15,741 nucleotides of DNA, taken from contig CAMGJS010000007.1 of the NCBI GenBank assembly GCA_946056455.1, positions 1 to 15,741 on the forward strand, given 5' to 3'. The notes under the pieces were generated by a model. It searched no databases, was not told where the DNA came from, and saw only the letters and a list, made by a program, of their open reading frames with translations. The DNA is from an uncultured Clostridia bacterium. Lineage in GTDB: Bacteria; Bacillota; Clostridia; Oscillospirales; Ruminococcaceae. This document shows, in pieces, positions 1-7,024 of the stretch (positions are counted from its first letter, which is position 1; each line of letters opens with the position of its first letter). The translations under genes were made by a program, and so were the position numbers.

Positions 1-861
1 CCGATCTGTTTCAGGTCTTCTGTCACGGAATACCCCCCACGACAGCCTTTTTTCAGCAATATCGTCAAGGTCAAATTCTTGTGTGAGAACTGCATCGCCC
101 TGCCTTTCTGCAACGGAAAGAATTCCGCCCGTTTCGTCCGTAATAAACGAAGAACCATAAAAGCAGAGAGCGGATTTTTGTCCGCCGTTTTCTTTTGACG
201 GCGTAACCTCCTCGGTGCCGTATCTGTTCGCCGCAATTATGGGAACAATATTAGCCGCCGAATGTCCCTGCATCGCTCTTTGCCAGTGGGGCATACTGTC
301 GCTTTCAAGAATAGGCTCCGAGCCTATTGCCGTGGGGTAAAAAAGAAGCTCCGCACCCATTATAGACATAGCTCTTGCGGTTTCGGGGAACCACTGGTCC
401 CAGCATATACCAACGCCTATTCTGCCGAATTTTGTGTCCCACACCTTAAAACCGCTGTTTCCGGGAGTGAAATAAAATTTTTCCTGATAGTAATGGTCGT
501 CGGGGATATGCGTTTTGCGGTATACTCCCAAAACAGAGCCGTCTGCGTCAATAATTGCAACCGAATTGTAAAGCACATTGCCGTCCTTTTCATAAAAGCT
601 TACGGGCAAAACGACAGAAAGCTCCTGTGCAACTTTTTTGAAGTGGATAACAGCGTCGTTTTCCCCGACTGGCTTTGCAAAGGCATAGTATTCATACTGC
701 CGTTCCTGACAAAAATACTGTCTTTCAAAAAGCTCGGGCAAAAGTATAATATTTGCGCCCTTTTCTGCCGCTTTTCTTACAAGCTTTTCAGCGTTTTCTA
801 TGTTTTCAACCACATTTCTCGTGCATTGCATCTGAATAGCGGCGACTGTGACTTTTCGCAT
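1..861 (-). CDS. aguB: N-carbamoylputrescine amidase, 3' end cut by window edge
   Basis: This nitrilase-superfamily amidohydrolase hydrolyses N-carbamoylputrescine to putrescine, CO2 and ammonia, the last step of the agmatine deiminase route. The frame is open from the ATG at 861 to base 1 (287 codons, no stop), so only a short C-terminal tail is missing compared with the usual length of about 290-300 residues. The Glu-Lys-Cys triad is visible: E43 in LLPELFE, K116 in YRKTHIPDD and C153 in GICWDQWFPE. The segment SWGVFRDRRPE near the end is typical of AguB. The start codon follows the aguA stop with no spacer (TAAATG), and an AAAGGAG ribosome binding site lies at 873-879 inside aguA, which suggests translational coupling. 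It is the last visible gene of the polyamine operon. The identification is firm from the motifs and from adjacency to aguA. Confidence 0.95.
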   Translation of the reverse strand, partial: MRKVTVAAIQMQCTRNVVENIENAEKLVRKAAEKGANIILLPELFERQYFCQERQYEYYAFAKPVGENDAVIHFKKVAQELSVVLPVSFYEKDGNVLYNSVAIIDADGSVLGVYRKTHIPDDHYYQEKFYFTPGNSGFKVWDTKFGRIGVGICWDQWFPETARAMSIMGAELLFYPTAIGSEPILESDSMPHWQRAMQGHSAANIVPIIAANRYGTEEVTPSKENGGQKSALCFYGSSFITDETGGILSVAERQGDAVLTQEFDLDDIAEKRLSWGVFRDRRPETDR

Positions 862-1980
862 TTATCTCAACGCTCCTTTCGGTATCTGCTGTGTTATACA
901 ATGAATATTCCCTCCGCCGACAATAATATCTCTTGCTTTTATGGGGACAATTTTTCTGTCGGGACAAAGCTTTGTCATAATGTCAACGGCACGCTTGTCG
1001 CTTTCTGCGTTTTCTCCGCCGAACTGTGGGAGTATTAATGAATTATTTGAAAAATAAAAGTTGACATAAGATGCCGCAAGCCGTTCTCCGACTTCTCTTG
1101 TGTCCTCGCCCTCTTCAAAAACATAACCCTCCATATCGTCCTCGGTGACTAATACGGGATAATCTGGGATAGGTAGCTTTATTATCTCAATTTTTCTGCC
1201 CATAGCGTCCGTCTCGCTTGAAAGATAGTCATAGCAAGCCTTTGAAAGCGGATACTGTGGGTCGTTTTCGTCATCTGTCCACGCAAGAACAACCTTTGCG
1301 GGAGCGACAAAGGCGCAGACATTGTCAACATGTTCGTTTGTTTCGTCGTTGTAAATTCCGCGAGGGAGCCACAAAACCTTTTTCGCTCCGAGGTAATCGC
1401 AGAGCTTTTTTTCAATCTCCGATTTTGAAAGTTCAGGGTTTCTGCCTTTGCTTAAAAGACAGCTTTCCGTTGTCATAACCGTGCCTTCGCCGTCGCTGTG
1501 AACAGAGCCTCCCTCAAGCACAAAAGGCGAAGCGTCGTACATATCGCAGTCAATAGCTGAGCAGAACGCTTTTGCAAGCTTGTCGTCCTCCTCATAATCC
1601 GCATAAAGACCGTCAAAATCTCCGCCCCAGGCATTGAACTTCCAGTTTACGCCACAAACCTTGTCGCCATTTCTGACAAATGTGGGCGCGGTATCTCTTG
1701 CCCAGGCGTCGTTCTGCGGAATTTTAAAGAGCCTTACATTTTCTTCAACCTCAAATAATTCGTGCGCTTTTTTCTCGGTGTTGTCGCTTACGATAAGGCA
1801 AACGGTTTCGTCCTTTGCAATAGCTGAGATGATTTCCTTAAAAGCTTCCACGGCAGGTTCTGCGTTATGTGGCCAGGAGCCTTTTCTTTCGGGGAAAATC
1901 ATAATACAGCCGTCGTGTGCGGAATATTCCGAGGGCATAAAAAAGCCGTCGTTTAAAGGGGTACTGTTTATTATTTTCAA
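862..1980 (-). CDS. aguA: Agmatine deiminase (agmatine iminohydrolase)
   Basis: This cytosolic enzyme of the guanidino-modifying (peptidylarginine deiminase-like) family converts agmatine to N-carbamoylputrescine and ammonia. It has 372 residues, the normal family size. Diagnostic motifs are N-terminal STPLNDGFFMPSEY, WARDTAPTFV in the first third, EGGSVHSDGEG, NEHVDN with the catalytic-region His, and C-terminal GGGNIHCITQQIPKG with the nucleophile C361. The start is a TTG at 1978-1980. It overlaps the nspC stop in the tetranucleotide TTGA and has an AAGGAG site at 1989-1994 with an 8-base spacer, which supports TTG over later ATGs. The family N-terminus (S/T-P-x-x-D-G-F-x-M-P) begins right after this start. 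It is followed directly by aguB, its pathway partner. Confidence is very high. Confidence 0.96.
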   Translation of the reverse strand: MKIINSTPLNDGFFMPSEYSAHDGCIMIFPERKGSWPHNAEPAVEAFKEIISAIAKDETVCLIVSDNTEKKAHELFEVEENVRLFKIPQNDAWARDTAPTFVRNGDKVCGVNWKFNAWGGDFDGLYADYEEDDKLAKAFCSAIDCDMYDASPFVLEGGSVHSDGEGTVMTTESCLLSKGRNPELSKSEIEKKLCDYLGAKKVLWLPRGIYNDETNEHVDNVCAFVAPAKVVLAWTDDENDPQYPLSKACYDYLSSETDAMGRKIEIIKLPIPDYPVLVTEDDMEGYVFEEGEDTREVGERLAASYVNFYFSNNSLILPQFGGENAESDKRAVDIMTKLCPDRKIVPIKARDIIVGGGNIHCITQQIPKGALR

Positions 1981-3122
1981 GATAAACGCTCCTTAAAATC
2001 GTTGTAGCAAAAACGCTTTATAACTTCACATTCTCCGTTTTCGTGGAGTATCGCAATATCGGGGAGAGGCATTCCGTTGAAGGTGTTGTTCTTCACCATA
2101 GAATATATCGCCATATCCTCAAAGCAAAGCTTGTCCCCGACAGAAAGTGCGTTGTCAAAGCTGTATTCGCCGATAACATCTCCCGCAAGACAGGTCTGAG
2201 AGCCCAAGCGGTATGAAAATTCTTTCTCGCCCTTTTCGCCCGAAAGATAAAGGGGCGGACGATAGGGCATTTCAAGAACATCGGGCATATGACAAGCGGC
2301 AGAGGTATCAAGAATAGCAATTTGCATATCGTTTTCGGTAATGTCGAGAACGCTTGTCACAAGATAGCCTGCGTTTAAAGCGACAGCCTCGCCGGGCTCT
2401 AAAAATACTTCGACATTATACTTTTCCTTGATACGCTTAATACATTTCAAAAGCAACGGAATATCATAGTCCGACCTTGTTATGTGGTGCCCTCCGCCGA
2501 AGTTTATCCATTCCATATCGTAAAGATATTTTCCGAACTTTTCTTCAACAGCGTCAAGCGTTTTTGCAAGGTCGTCGGAATTCTGCTCGCAAAGGGTGTG
2601 AAAATGAAGTCCCGAAACTCCTGTCAAATCAATTTTTTCAAAGGCTTTTTTGGTTATCCCAAGCCTTGACTTCGGTGAGCAGGGGTCGTATATTTCGTGC
2701 CCCTCCTGCGTCGAACATTCGGGGTTTATTCTAAGTCCTATCTTTTTTCCTGCTTTAAGAACCTTATCTCTGAACCTTTCAAGCTGACTTCCCGAATTGA
2801 AGATGATATGTCCGCAATAGGATATAATCTCGTCAATCTCATCATCGCGATAAGCGGCGGAAAAAACATGGTTTTCACGCCCCATACATTCATATCCGAG
2901 CCTTGCCTCATAAAGTCCGCTGCAAGCCGTTCCGCTTATATATTCTTTTATCAATGGGTATACAGAAAATGCCGAAAATGCTTTCTGCGCAAGAAGAATT
3001 TTCGCTCCCGACTTCTCCTCGACGCTTTTTAAAATTTTAAGATTTTCTCTAATTCTTTTTTCGTCAATGACATATACGGGAGTTTTTACTCCCAGAAGCT
3101 TTTCATAAACCGATTTTTCCAT
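1977..3122 (-). CDS. nspC: Carboxynorspermidine/carboxyspermidine decarboxylase
   Basis: This PLP-dependent, alanine racemase-fold decarboxylase removes CO2 from carboxyspermidine (or carboxynorspermidine) to give spermidine (or norspermidine). From the preferred start it has 381 residues, the usual NspC length. Visible features are the N-terminal TPVYVIDEKRIRENL, the PLP-lysine motif LLAQKAFS (K47), LHFHTLCEQ, the phosphate-binding FGGGHHIT, EPGEA, LDTSAACHMPDVLEMPYRP, and SQTCLAGDVIGEYSF with the conserved Cys. I chose the ATG at 3120-3122 because the family begins within a few residues of TPxYVID and because it sits one base after the upstream stop (TAG-T-ATG). The open frame extends to an ATG at 3149, which would overlap the upstream gene and add nine residues. 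Neither start has a strong ribosome binding site, so coupling to the upstream gene is likely. The 3' end overlaps the aguA TTG start. Confidence 0.94.
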   Translation of the reverse strand: MEKSVYEKLLGVKTPVYVIDEKRIRENLKILKSVEEKSGAKILLAQKAFSAFSVYPLIKEYISGTACSGLYEARLGYECMGRENHVFSAAYRDDEIDEIISYCGHIIFNSGSQLERFRDKVLKAGKKIGLRINPECSTQEGHEIYDPCSPKSRLGITKKAFEKIDLTGVSGLHFHTLCEQNSDDLAKTLDAVEEKFGKYLYDMEWINFGGGHHITRSDYDIPLLLKCIKRIKEKYNVEVFLEPGEAVALNAGYLVTSVLDITENDMQIAILDTSAACHMPDVLEMPYRPPLYLSGEKGEKEFSYRLGSQTCLAGDVIGEYSFDNALSVGDKLCFEDMAIYSMVKNNTFNGMPLPDIAILHENGECEVIKRFCYNDFKERLS

Positions 3123-3123
3123 A

Positions 3124-4377
3124 CTATTCAACCGTAACGGGATTTTCATCCACTATCCAGGGCAGACCGTATTTGTTGAGAGCGTCCATAAACGGATCGG
3201 GGTCGAATTCCTCAACATTGAATACGCCCGCTTTGTTCCAGGTTCCGCTTGCAACCATAGCTGTTCCTATCATAGCGGGAACTCCCGTTGTATAAGATAC
3301 CGCCTGCGCGCCCGTTTCCTTGTAACATTCCTGATGGTCGCAGATGTTGTAGATGTATATCGTCTTTTCCTTGCCGTCCTTAATTCCCGTGAAGATACAG
3401 CCGATATTCGTCTTGCCGACAGTGCGGGGACCTAAGGAAGCAGGGTCGGGCAGAAGTGCTTTCAAAAATTTTATCGGAACGATTTCGTGTCCTTCAAATT
3501 CAACGGGAGTTGTGCCGAGCATTCCCACATTCTGCAAGCAGTTCATATGCATAAGATAGCTTTGTCCGAAGGTCATAAAGAATCTTATTCTCTTAACATT
3601 CGGAATGTTTTTTGCAAGCGACTCTATCTCCTCGTGGTGAAGAAGATACATATCCTTCATTCCCACTCCGTCAAAGTTGTATTCGCGCTTTATTTCCATA
3701 GGCTTTGTTTCAACCCATTTGCCGTCTTCCCAGTAAGAGCCGTTTGCAGAAACTTCTCTGAGGTTAATTTCGGGGTTGAAGTTTGTTGCAAAGGGGTATC
3801 CGTGGTCACCGCCGTTGCAGTCAAGAATGTCGATGTAGTGGATCTCATCAAAATAATGTTTCAGGGCATAAGCTGTGAAAACGCTTGTAACGCCGGGGTC
3901 AAAGCCTGTTCCTAAAAGTGCTGTCAGACCTTTTTCCTTGAACTTGTCCATATAAGCCCACTGCCACGAGTAGTCAAAGTATGCGGTAAAGCCTTTTTCC
4001 TTGCATCTCTTTTCGTATATTGCTCTCCACTCGGGGTCGTCTGTGTCCTCCGCCTCGTAGTTTGCAGTGTCAACATAGTTAGCTCCACATTCAAGACAAG
4101 CATCCATAATGGTAAGGTCCTGATAGGGAAGAGCAACATTGAGAACTGTGTGAGGCTTGTATTCTTTCATAAGTGCAACAAGCGAGTCAAAGCTGTCCGC
4201 GTCAACAGTAGCGGTAGTAAGCTTTGCCGATGTTTTTGATTTGAGCTTTTCAGCAAGAGCGTCGCACTTTGACTTTGTTCTGCTTGCAATGCAGATTTCT
4301 GTAAAAATAGGGTTCTGACAACATTTGTGAATAGCTACTGTTGCAACTCCTCCGCAACCGATAACAAGTAATTTCAT
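3124..4377 (-). CDS. Carboxynorspermidine/carboxyspermidine dehydrogenase (saccharopine dehydrogenase family)
   Basis: This NAD(P)H-dependent reductive-condensation enzyme is expected to join aspartate semialdehyde with putrescine to form carboxyspermidine, or with diaminopropane to form carboxynorspermidine. It has 417 residues. The N-terminal Rossmann fold shows KLLVIGCGGVA (glycines 7, 9 and 10) and IASRTKSKC at the end of the second strand. Further family segments are VLNVALPYQDLTIMDACLECGANYVDTANYE (given here only as landmarks: VLNVALPYQD and ANYVDTANYE), LLGTGFDPGVT, and the C-terminal VASGTWNKAGVFNVEEFDPDPF. An AAAGGAGA ribosome binding site sits 7 bases before the ATG. Its place directly before nspC is the diagnostic pairing of this pathway. 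The natural amine substrate cannot be read from sequence. Agmatine, as in the carboxyaminopropylagmatine variant of the route, is a possible alternative. Saccharopine dehydrogenase proper (lysine metabolism) is unlikely here. Confidence 0.9.
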   Translation of the reverse strand: MKLLVIGCGGVATVAIHKCCQNPIFTEICIASRTKSKCDALAEKLKSKTSAKLTTATVDADSFDSLVALMKEYKPHTVLNVALPYQDLTIMDACLECGANYVDTANYEAEDTDDPEWRAIYEKRCKEKGFTAYFDYSWQWAYMDKFKEKGLTALLGTGFDPGVTSVFTAYALKHYFDEIHYIDILDCNGGDHGYPFATNFNPEINLREVSANGSYWEDGKWVETKPMEIKREYNFDGVGMKDMYLLHHEEIESLAKNIPNVKRIRFFMTFGQSYLMHMNCLQNVGMLGTTPVEFEGHEIVPIKFLKALLPDPASLGPRTVGKTNIGCIFTGIKDGKEKTIYIYNICDHQECYKETGAQAVSYTTGVPAMIGTAMVASGTWNKAGVFNVEEFDPDPFMDALNKYGLPWIVDENPVTVE

Positions 4378-4395
4378 AATTCTATCTCCTTTATT

Positions 4396-5256
4396 TTAAT
4401 TCTTGCCCTCTTCTTCGAGAAGAAGGTCCTCAACATATTTCGGCAACATAAACGCTCCTCTGTGAAGGTGCGCCGAATAATACCAGGTTTTAAGACCTCT
4501 CTTGTTCCAGCGTTCAGGGTCGAAGTCTTTCAGCGGATGATATTTTTTTGAAGCAAAGCCAAAGAGCCAGTATCCCGACGGGCAGGTAGGAATGTGCGCC
4601 TGATAAACTCTGCTTATGGGGAAACTCTTGAAAGCCTTGCGGTGCATTGTACGACAGCTTTCTTCGTCAACATCAAAGAACGGACTTCCGTGCTGATAAA
4701 CCATTATGCCGTCCTCTTTGAGTGCTTTATAGCAACTGCCGTAAAATTCTTTTGTGAAAAGTCCCGCCGTGTAGCCCAAGGGGTCTGTGGAGTCGTTTAT
4801 TATAAGGTCGTATTCGTCCTGCTTTCCGCGAAGAAAACGCAAGCCGTCCCTGTAATAAATCTTCACTCTTTCGTCGTCAAGTCCCCTTGCGTTATCGGGG
4901 AAAAACTCACGGCAGACCTTGACAAAAAGCTCGTCGGGCTCGACAACATCTATTTCTTCTATCTCGTCATAGTATGAAAGCTCTCTTGCAACTCCTCCGT
5001 CGCCTCCGCCTATAACAAGAACCTTTTTCACCGAGGGGTGAACCGCCATCGGAACATGGACAATCATCTCATCATAGGTGAACTCGTCCTTTTCAGAGAA
5101 GATAACGCTTCCGTCAGAGGTGAGAAATCTGCCGAACTCGACAGAATCAAAAACATCTATGCGCTGAAAATCGCTTGTTCCGCTGAAAAGCTGTTTTTCA
5201 ACCCTTATTGACATTTTTACATTATTTGTGTGCATTTCGGAAAACCAGAAGTCCAA
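4396..5256 (-). CDS. speE: Spermidine synthase-like aminopropyltransferase
   Basis: The family transfers an aminopropyl group from decarboxylated S-adenosylmethionine to putrescine. The protein has 286 residues, the normal length. Seen are N-terminal DFWFSEMHTNNV, the nucleotide-binding VIGGGDGGVAREL (G83-G88), VEPDELF with the ribose-binding acidic residue, the catalytic-site NDSTDPLG (D155, D158) and the C-terminal HRGAFMLPKYV. The start is TTG at 5254-5256. It matches the family N-terminus and has AAAGGAGG at 5266-5273 with a 9-base spacer. Some normally conserved ligand-site residues differ: I52 where Gln is usual (DGSVIFSEKDEF), D62 where Gln or His is usual (YDEM), DPLGY instead of DPxGP, and QHGSP instead of QxESP. 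No speD, which would supply decarboxylated SAM, is seen in the window. Family membership is certain. The exact donor and acceptor are not. Confidence 0.88.
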   Translation of the reverse strand: MDFWFSEMHTNNVKMSIRVEKQLFSGTSDFQRIDVFDSVEFGRFLTSDGSVIFSEKDEFTYDEMIVHVPMAVHPSVKKVLVIGGGDGGVARELSYYDEIEEIDVVEPDELFVKVCREFFPDNARGLDDERVKIYYRDGLRFLRGKQDEYDLIINDSTDPLGYTAGLFTKEFYGSCYKALKEDGIMVYQHGSPFFDVDEESCRTMHRKAFKSFPISRVYQAHIPTCPSGYWLFGFASKKYHPLKDFDPERWNKRGLKTWYYSAHLHRGAFMLPKYVEDLLLEEEGKN

Positions 5257-5260
5257 AGCG

Positions 5261-6715
5261 TTAATCCTCCTTTAAAACATTGAGCGTGTGAAGTTCGCAA
5301 TCCTCGGGGCCCTGAATGGAACAGCCCTTGTCTTTTGCAAAAAGCATATAGTCGATAATATCAGATGTGACCATTTCACCGGGGGCGAGAATGGGTATTC
5401 CCGGCGGATAGCACATTACGAACTCTCCGCATATCTTTCCTGCCGTTTCTTTTATCGGCAAACGCTTTTTCTCTGAATAGAAAGCCTTCTGCGGAGTAGC
5501 CGCAACCTGCGGAGCGATGTATTCGGCGTTGTGAATGTGCGTTACTTCCTTTGAATAGAGCCTTTTTATATCTTCAAGCGCACCGACAAGCCTTTCAATA
5601 TCCTGAATTCTGTCGCCTATGGAAATATATGCAAGGATGTTGCCTATATCGCCGAACTCAATCTGAATGTCGTATTCGTCACGCAAAAGGTCGTAAATTT
5701 CAATTCCCGTAAGACCTATATCTCTTGTATAAACAGAAAGCTTTGTGACATCGTAGTCATAGACGGTACTGCCGTTTACAAGGTCTTTTCCGTATGCGTA
5801 ATATCCGCCTATTGAATTTATCTCGTCACGGGCGTATTCTGCAAGGGACGCTACCTTTTCAAAGGATTCTCTTCCTCTTAAAGCAAGATTTCTGCGTGAA
5901 ATGTCAAGGCTTGACAGAAGAAGATAGGACGCGCTCGTTGTCTGCGTAAGGTTTATTATCTGCTCCACATATCTTATGTTTATCCCCTTGTTGACAAGGA
6001 GCATTGAACTCTGCGTAAGACTTCCGCCCGACTTGTGCATAGAAACTGCCGCCATATCCGCGCCTGCCTCCATTGCGGACATAGGCAGTCTTTCGTGGAA
6101 GTAAAGGTGCGTTCCGTGAGCCTCGTCCACAAGCACCTGCATTCCGTGGTTGTGCGCAAGCTCGACTATTGATTTTATATCCGAGCATATTCCGTAATAG
6201 GTGGGGTTGTTGACAAAAACGGCAACGGCGTCGGGGTTCTGCTCTATTGCCTCTTTTACTCTTTCAATGCTCATTCCGAGGGCAATGCCTATTCTCTCGT
6301 CAACATCGGGGTTGACATATACAGGCTCCGCTCCGCATAAAACAAGCGCATTGAGAACACTTTTGTGGACATTTCGTGGAAGAATTATCTTATCCTTTGC
6401 TTTACAGGCGGTGAGTATCATCGTCTGCACCGAAGAGGTTGTTCCGCCGACCATAAAGAAAGCGTGAGCCGCGCCGAAAGCGTCCGCCGCAAGCTGTTCC
6501 GCCTGATAAATTACAGAAACAGGGTGACAAAGATTGTCAAGAGGTTTCATCGAGTTGACATCAATGCCTACGCACTGTTCACCGAGAAGCTTCACAAGCT
6601 CAGGGTTTCCTCGCCCTCTTTTATGCCCCGGAACATCAAAGGGGACAATTCTTTGCCTGCGAAGTCTTTCAAGCGCCTCATAAACGGGGGCTGATTTCTG
6701 ATTTTCAATATTCAT
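5261..6715 (-). CDS. speA: Biosynthetic arginine decarboxylase (Orn/Lys/Arg decarboxylase, fold-type I)
   Basis: This PLP enzyme decarboxylates arginine to agmatine, the entry step of the operon's pathway. From the ATG at 6715 it has 484 residues, close to the roughly 490 of Bacillus-type SpeA. Seen are PFDVPGHKRGRG near the N-terminus, GAAHAFFMVGGTTSSVQ, VDEAHGTHLYFH with the PLP-contacting Asp and His, SMHKSGGSLTQ with the Schiff-base K228, and the C-terminal CYPPGIPILAPGE. A related lysine or ornithine decarboxylase is possible by family, but the co-operonic agmatine-using genes aguA and aguB favour arginine. A GGAAAG ribosome binding site lies at 6723-6728. The open frame continues upstream for 76 codons to an ATG at 6941-6943, straight through the leader terminator. 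I reject that extension on family length. The stop lies inside the speE ribosome binding region, so the two are coupled. Confidence 0.93.
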   Translation of the reverse strand: MNIENQKSAPVYEALERLRRQRIVPFDVPGHKRGRGNPELVKLLGEQCVGIDVNSMKPLDNLCHPVSVIYQAEQLAADAFGAAHAFFMVGGTTSSVQTMILTACKAKDKIILPRNVHKSVLNALVLCGAEPVYVNPDVDERIGIALGMSIERVKEAIEQNPDAVAVFVNNPTYYGICSDIKSIVELAHNHGMQVLVDEAHGTHLYFHERLPMSAMEAGADMAAVSMHKSGGSLTQSSMLLVNKGINIRYVEQIINLTQTTSASYLLLSSLDISRRNLALRGRESFEKVASLAEYARDEINSIGGYYAYGKDLVNGSTVYDYDVTKLSVYTRDIGLTGIEIYDLLRDEYDIQIEFGDIGNILAYISIGDRIQDIERLVGALEDIKRLYSKEVTHIHNAEYIAPQVAATPQKAFYSEKKRLPIKETAGKICGEFVMCYPPGIPILAPGEMVTSDIIDYMLFAKDKGCSIQGPEDCELHTLNVLKED

Positions 6716-6733
6716 TCTGCATCTTTCCAATCG

Positions 6734-6773
6734 AAAAAAATAAAAAGCAGTAACGCTTTCAAAGCGCCCTGCT
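6734..6773 (-). terminator. Intrinsic terminator in the speA leader (attenuator)
   Basis: On the minus strand the arms AGCAG (6769-6773) and CUGCU (6746-6750) pair, with an inner stem CGCUU/AAGCG, a small internal loop and a 3-nt apical loop. A U-rich tract, UUUUUAUUUUUUU, follows (to about 6733). The tract ends a few bases before the speA ribosome binding site at 6723-6728, so termination here would shut off the whole operon. No gene ends just upstream, so its only sensible role is premature termination within the leader. Confidence 0.82.
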
Positions 6774-6904
6774 CTTGTCAATACGCAAATAATCGCCCGA
6801 ATGGGCTTATATTTTTCTGTCGGACACTTCTGCCGATTATACCTTATTGACCGTTTCACAAGTGACTTTGATTTTATCCTACAACTTATAAAATTTGGGC
6901 TTTT

Positions 6905-6968
6905 AACCCCATCAATAATGCGGCAAAAACACCGCCTCGGCATCTGACCCGCCTGTCCGTATGGGCTT
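6905..6968 (-). promoter_or_regulatory. Three-way-junction-like RNA element in the speA leader
   Basis: The transcript segment 6968-6961 (AAGCCCAU) can pair with 6912-6905 (AUGGGGUU) at seven of eight positions. The closing stem encloses two hairpins: GGC-N9-GCC at 6939-6953 and GCGG-N8-CCGC at 6920-6935. Unpaired joining strands are ACGGACA, GAG and AUUAUUG. The GGGG of the closing stem could alternatively pair with the GCCC just downstream (around 6897-6900), giving a mutually exclusive fold. The pairings were found by eye and no energy calculation was made. Confidence 0.5.
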
Positions 6969-6989
6969 TTCTTTCACCTTGCGGCAAAA

Positions 6990-7015
6990 GACGGTCGCGT
7001 CGCCTTTTTTAAGGC
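6990..7015 (-). promoter_or_regulatory. Two abutting hairpins at the 5' end of the speA leader
   Basis: GCCTT-AAAA-AAGGC (7002-7015) and GACG-CGAC-CGTC (6990-7001) are perfect stem-loops with no base between them. They begin within a few nucleotides of the expected transcription start. They may stabilise the 5' end of the transcript or be part of the aptamer. The first has no following U-tract, so it is not a terminator. Confidence 0.55.
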
Positions 7016-7024
7016 AACAAGCAA

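Larger units (their letters stand above)
6716..7018 (-). promoter_or_regulatory. Structured 5' leader of the polyamine operon, candidate riboswitch/attenuator
   Basis: About 300 nt separate the expected transcription start (near 7018) from the speA ATG. On the transcript, reading 5' to 3', I see two abutting small hairpins (7002-7015 and 6990-7001), a three-way-junction-like element (6905-6968), a hairpin at about 6819-6841 (UCGG/CCGA arms), a hairpin at 6795-6806 (GCCC-AUUC-GGGC) and an intrinsic terminator (6734-6773). The terminator lies directly before the speA ribosome binding site. This is the architecture of a transcription-attenuating riboswitch. I could not match its conserved core to T-box, guanidine (ykkC), SAM, TPP, lysine, glycine or c-di-GMP classes from memory. 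A ligand related to the pathway (arginine, agmatine, polyamine) is an inference from position only. Confidence 0.65.

Noticed and set aside
262..1038. 258-codon open frame on the plus strand opposite aguB and the end of aguA
   Set aside because: The opposite strand encodes a clearly recognisable AguB with its catalytic triad. This frame has no family features and no ribosome binding site, so it is an antisense shadow.
6716..6943. SpeA starting at the ATG at 6943 (560 residues)
   Set aside because: The extra 76 residues are not like the family, would run across a strong terminator, and the ATG at 6715 has its own ribosome binding site and gives the normal length. It is kept only as a finding.
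7002..7015. Early terminator at the 5' end of the speA leader
   Set aside because: The hairpin is good but is followed by another GC-rich hairpin, not a U-tract.
6716..7018. T-box leader before speA
   Set aside because: No TGGNACCGCG antiterminator box and no recognisable Stem I specifier features. The downstream gene is not a synthetase or transporter.
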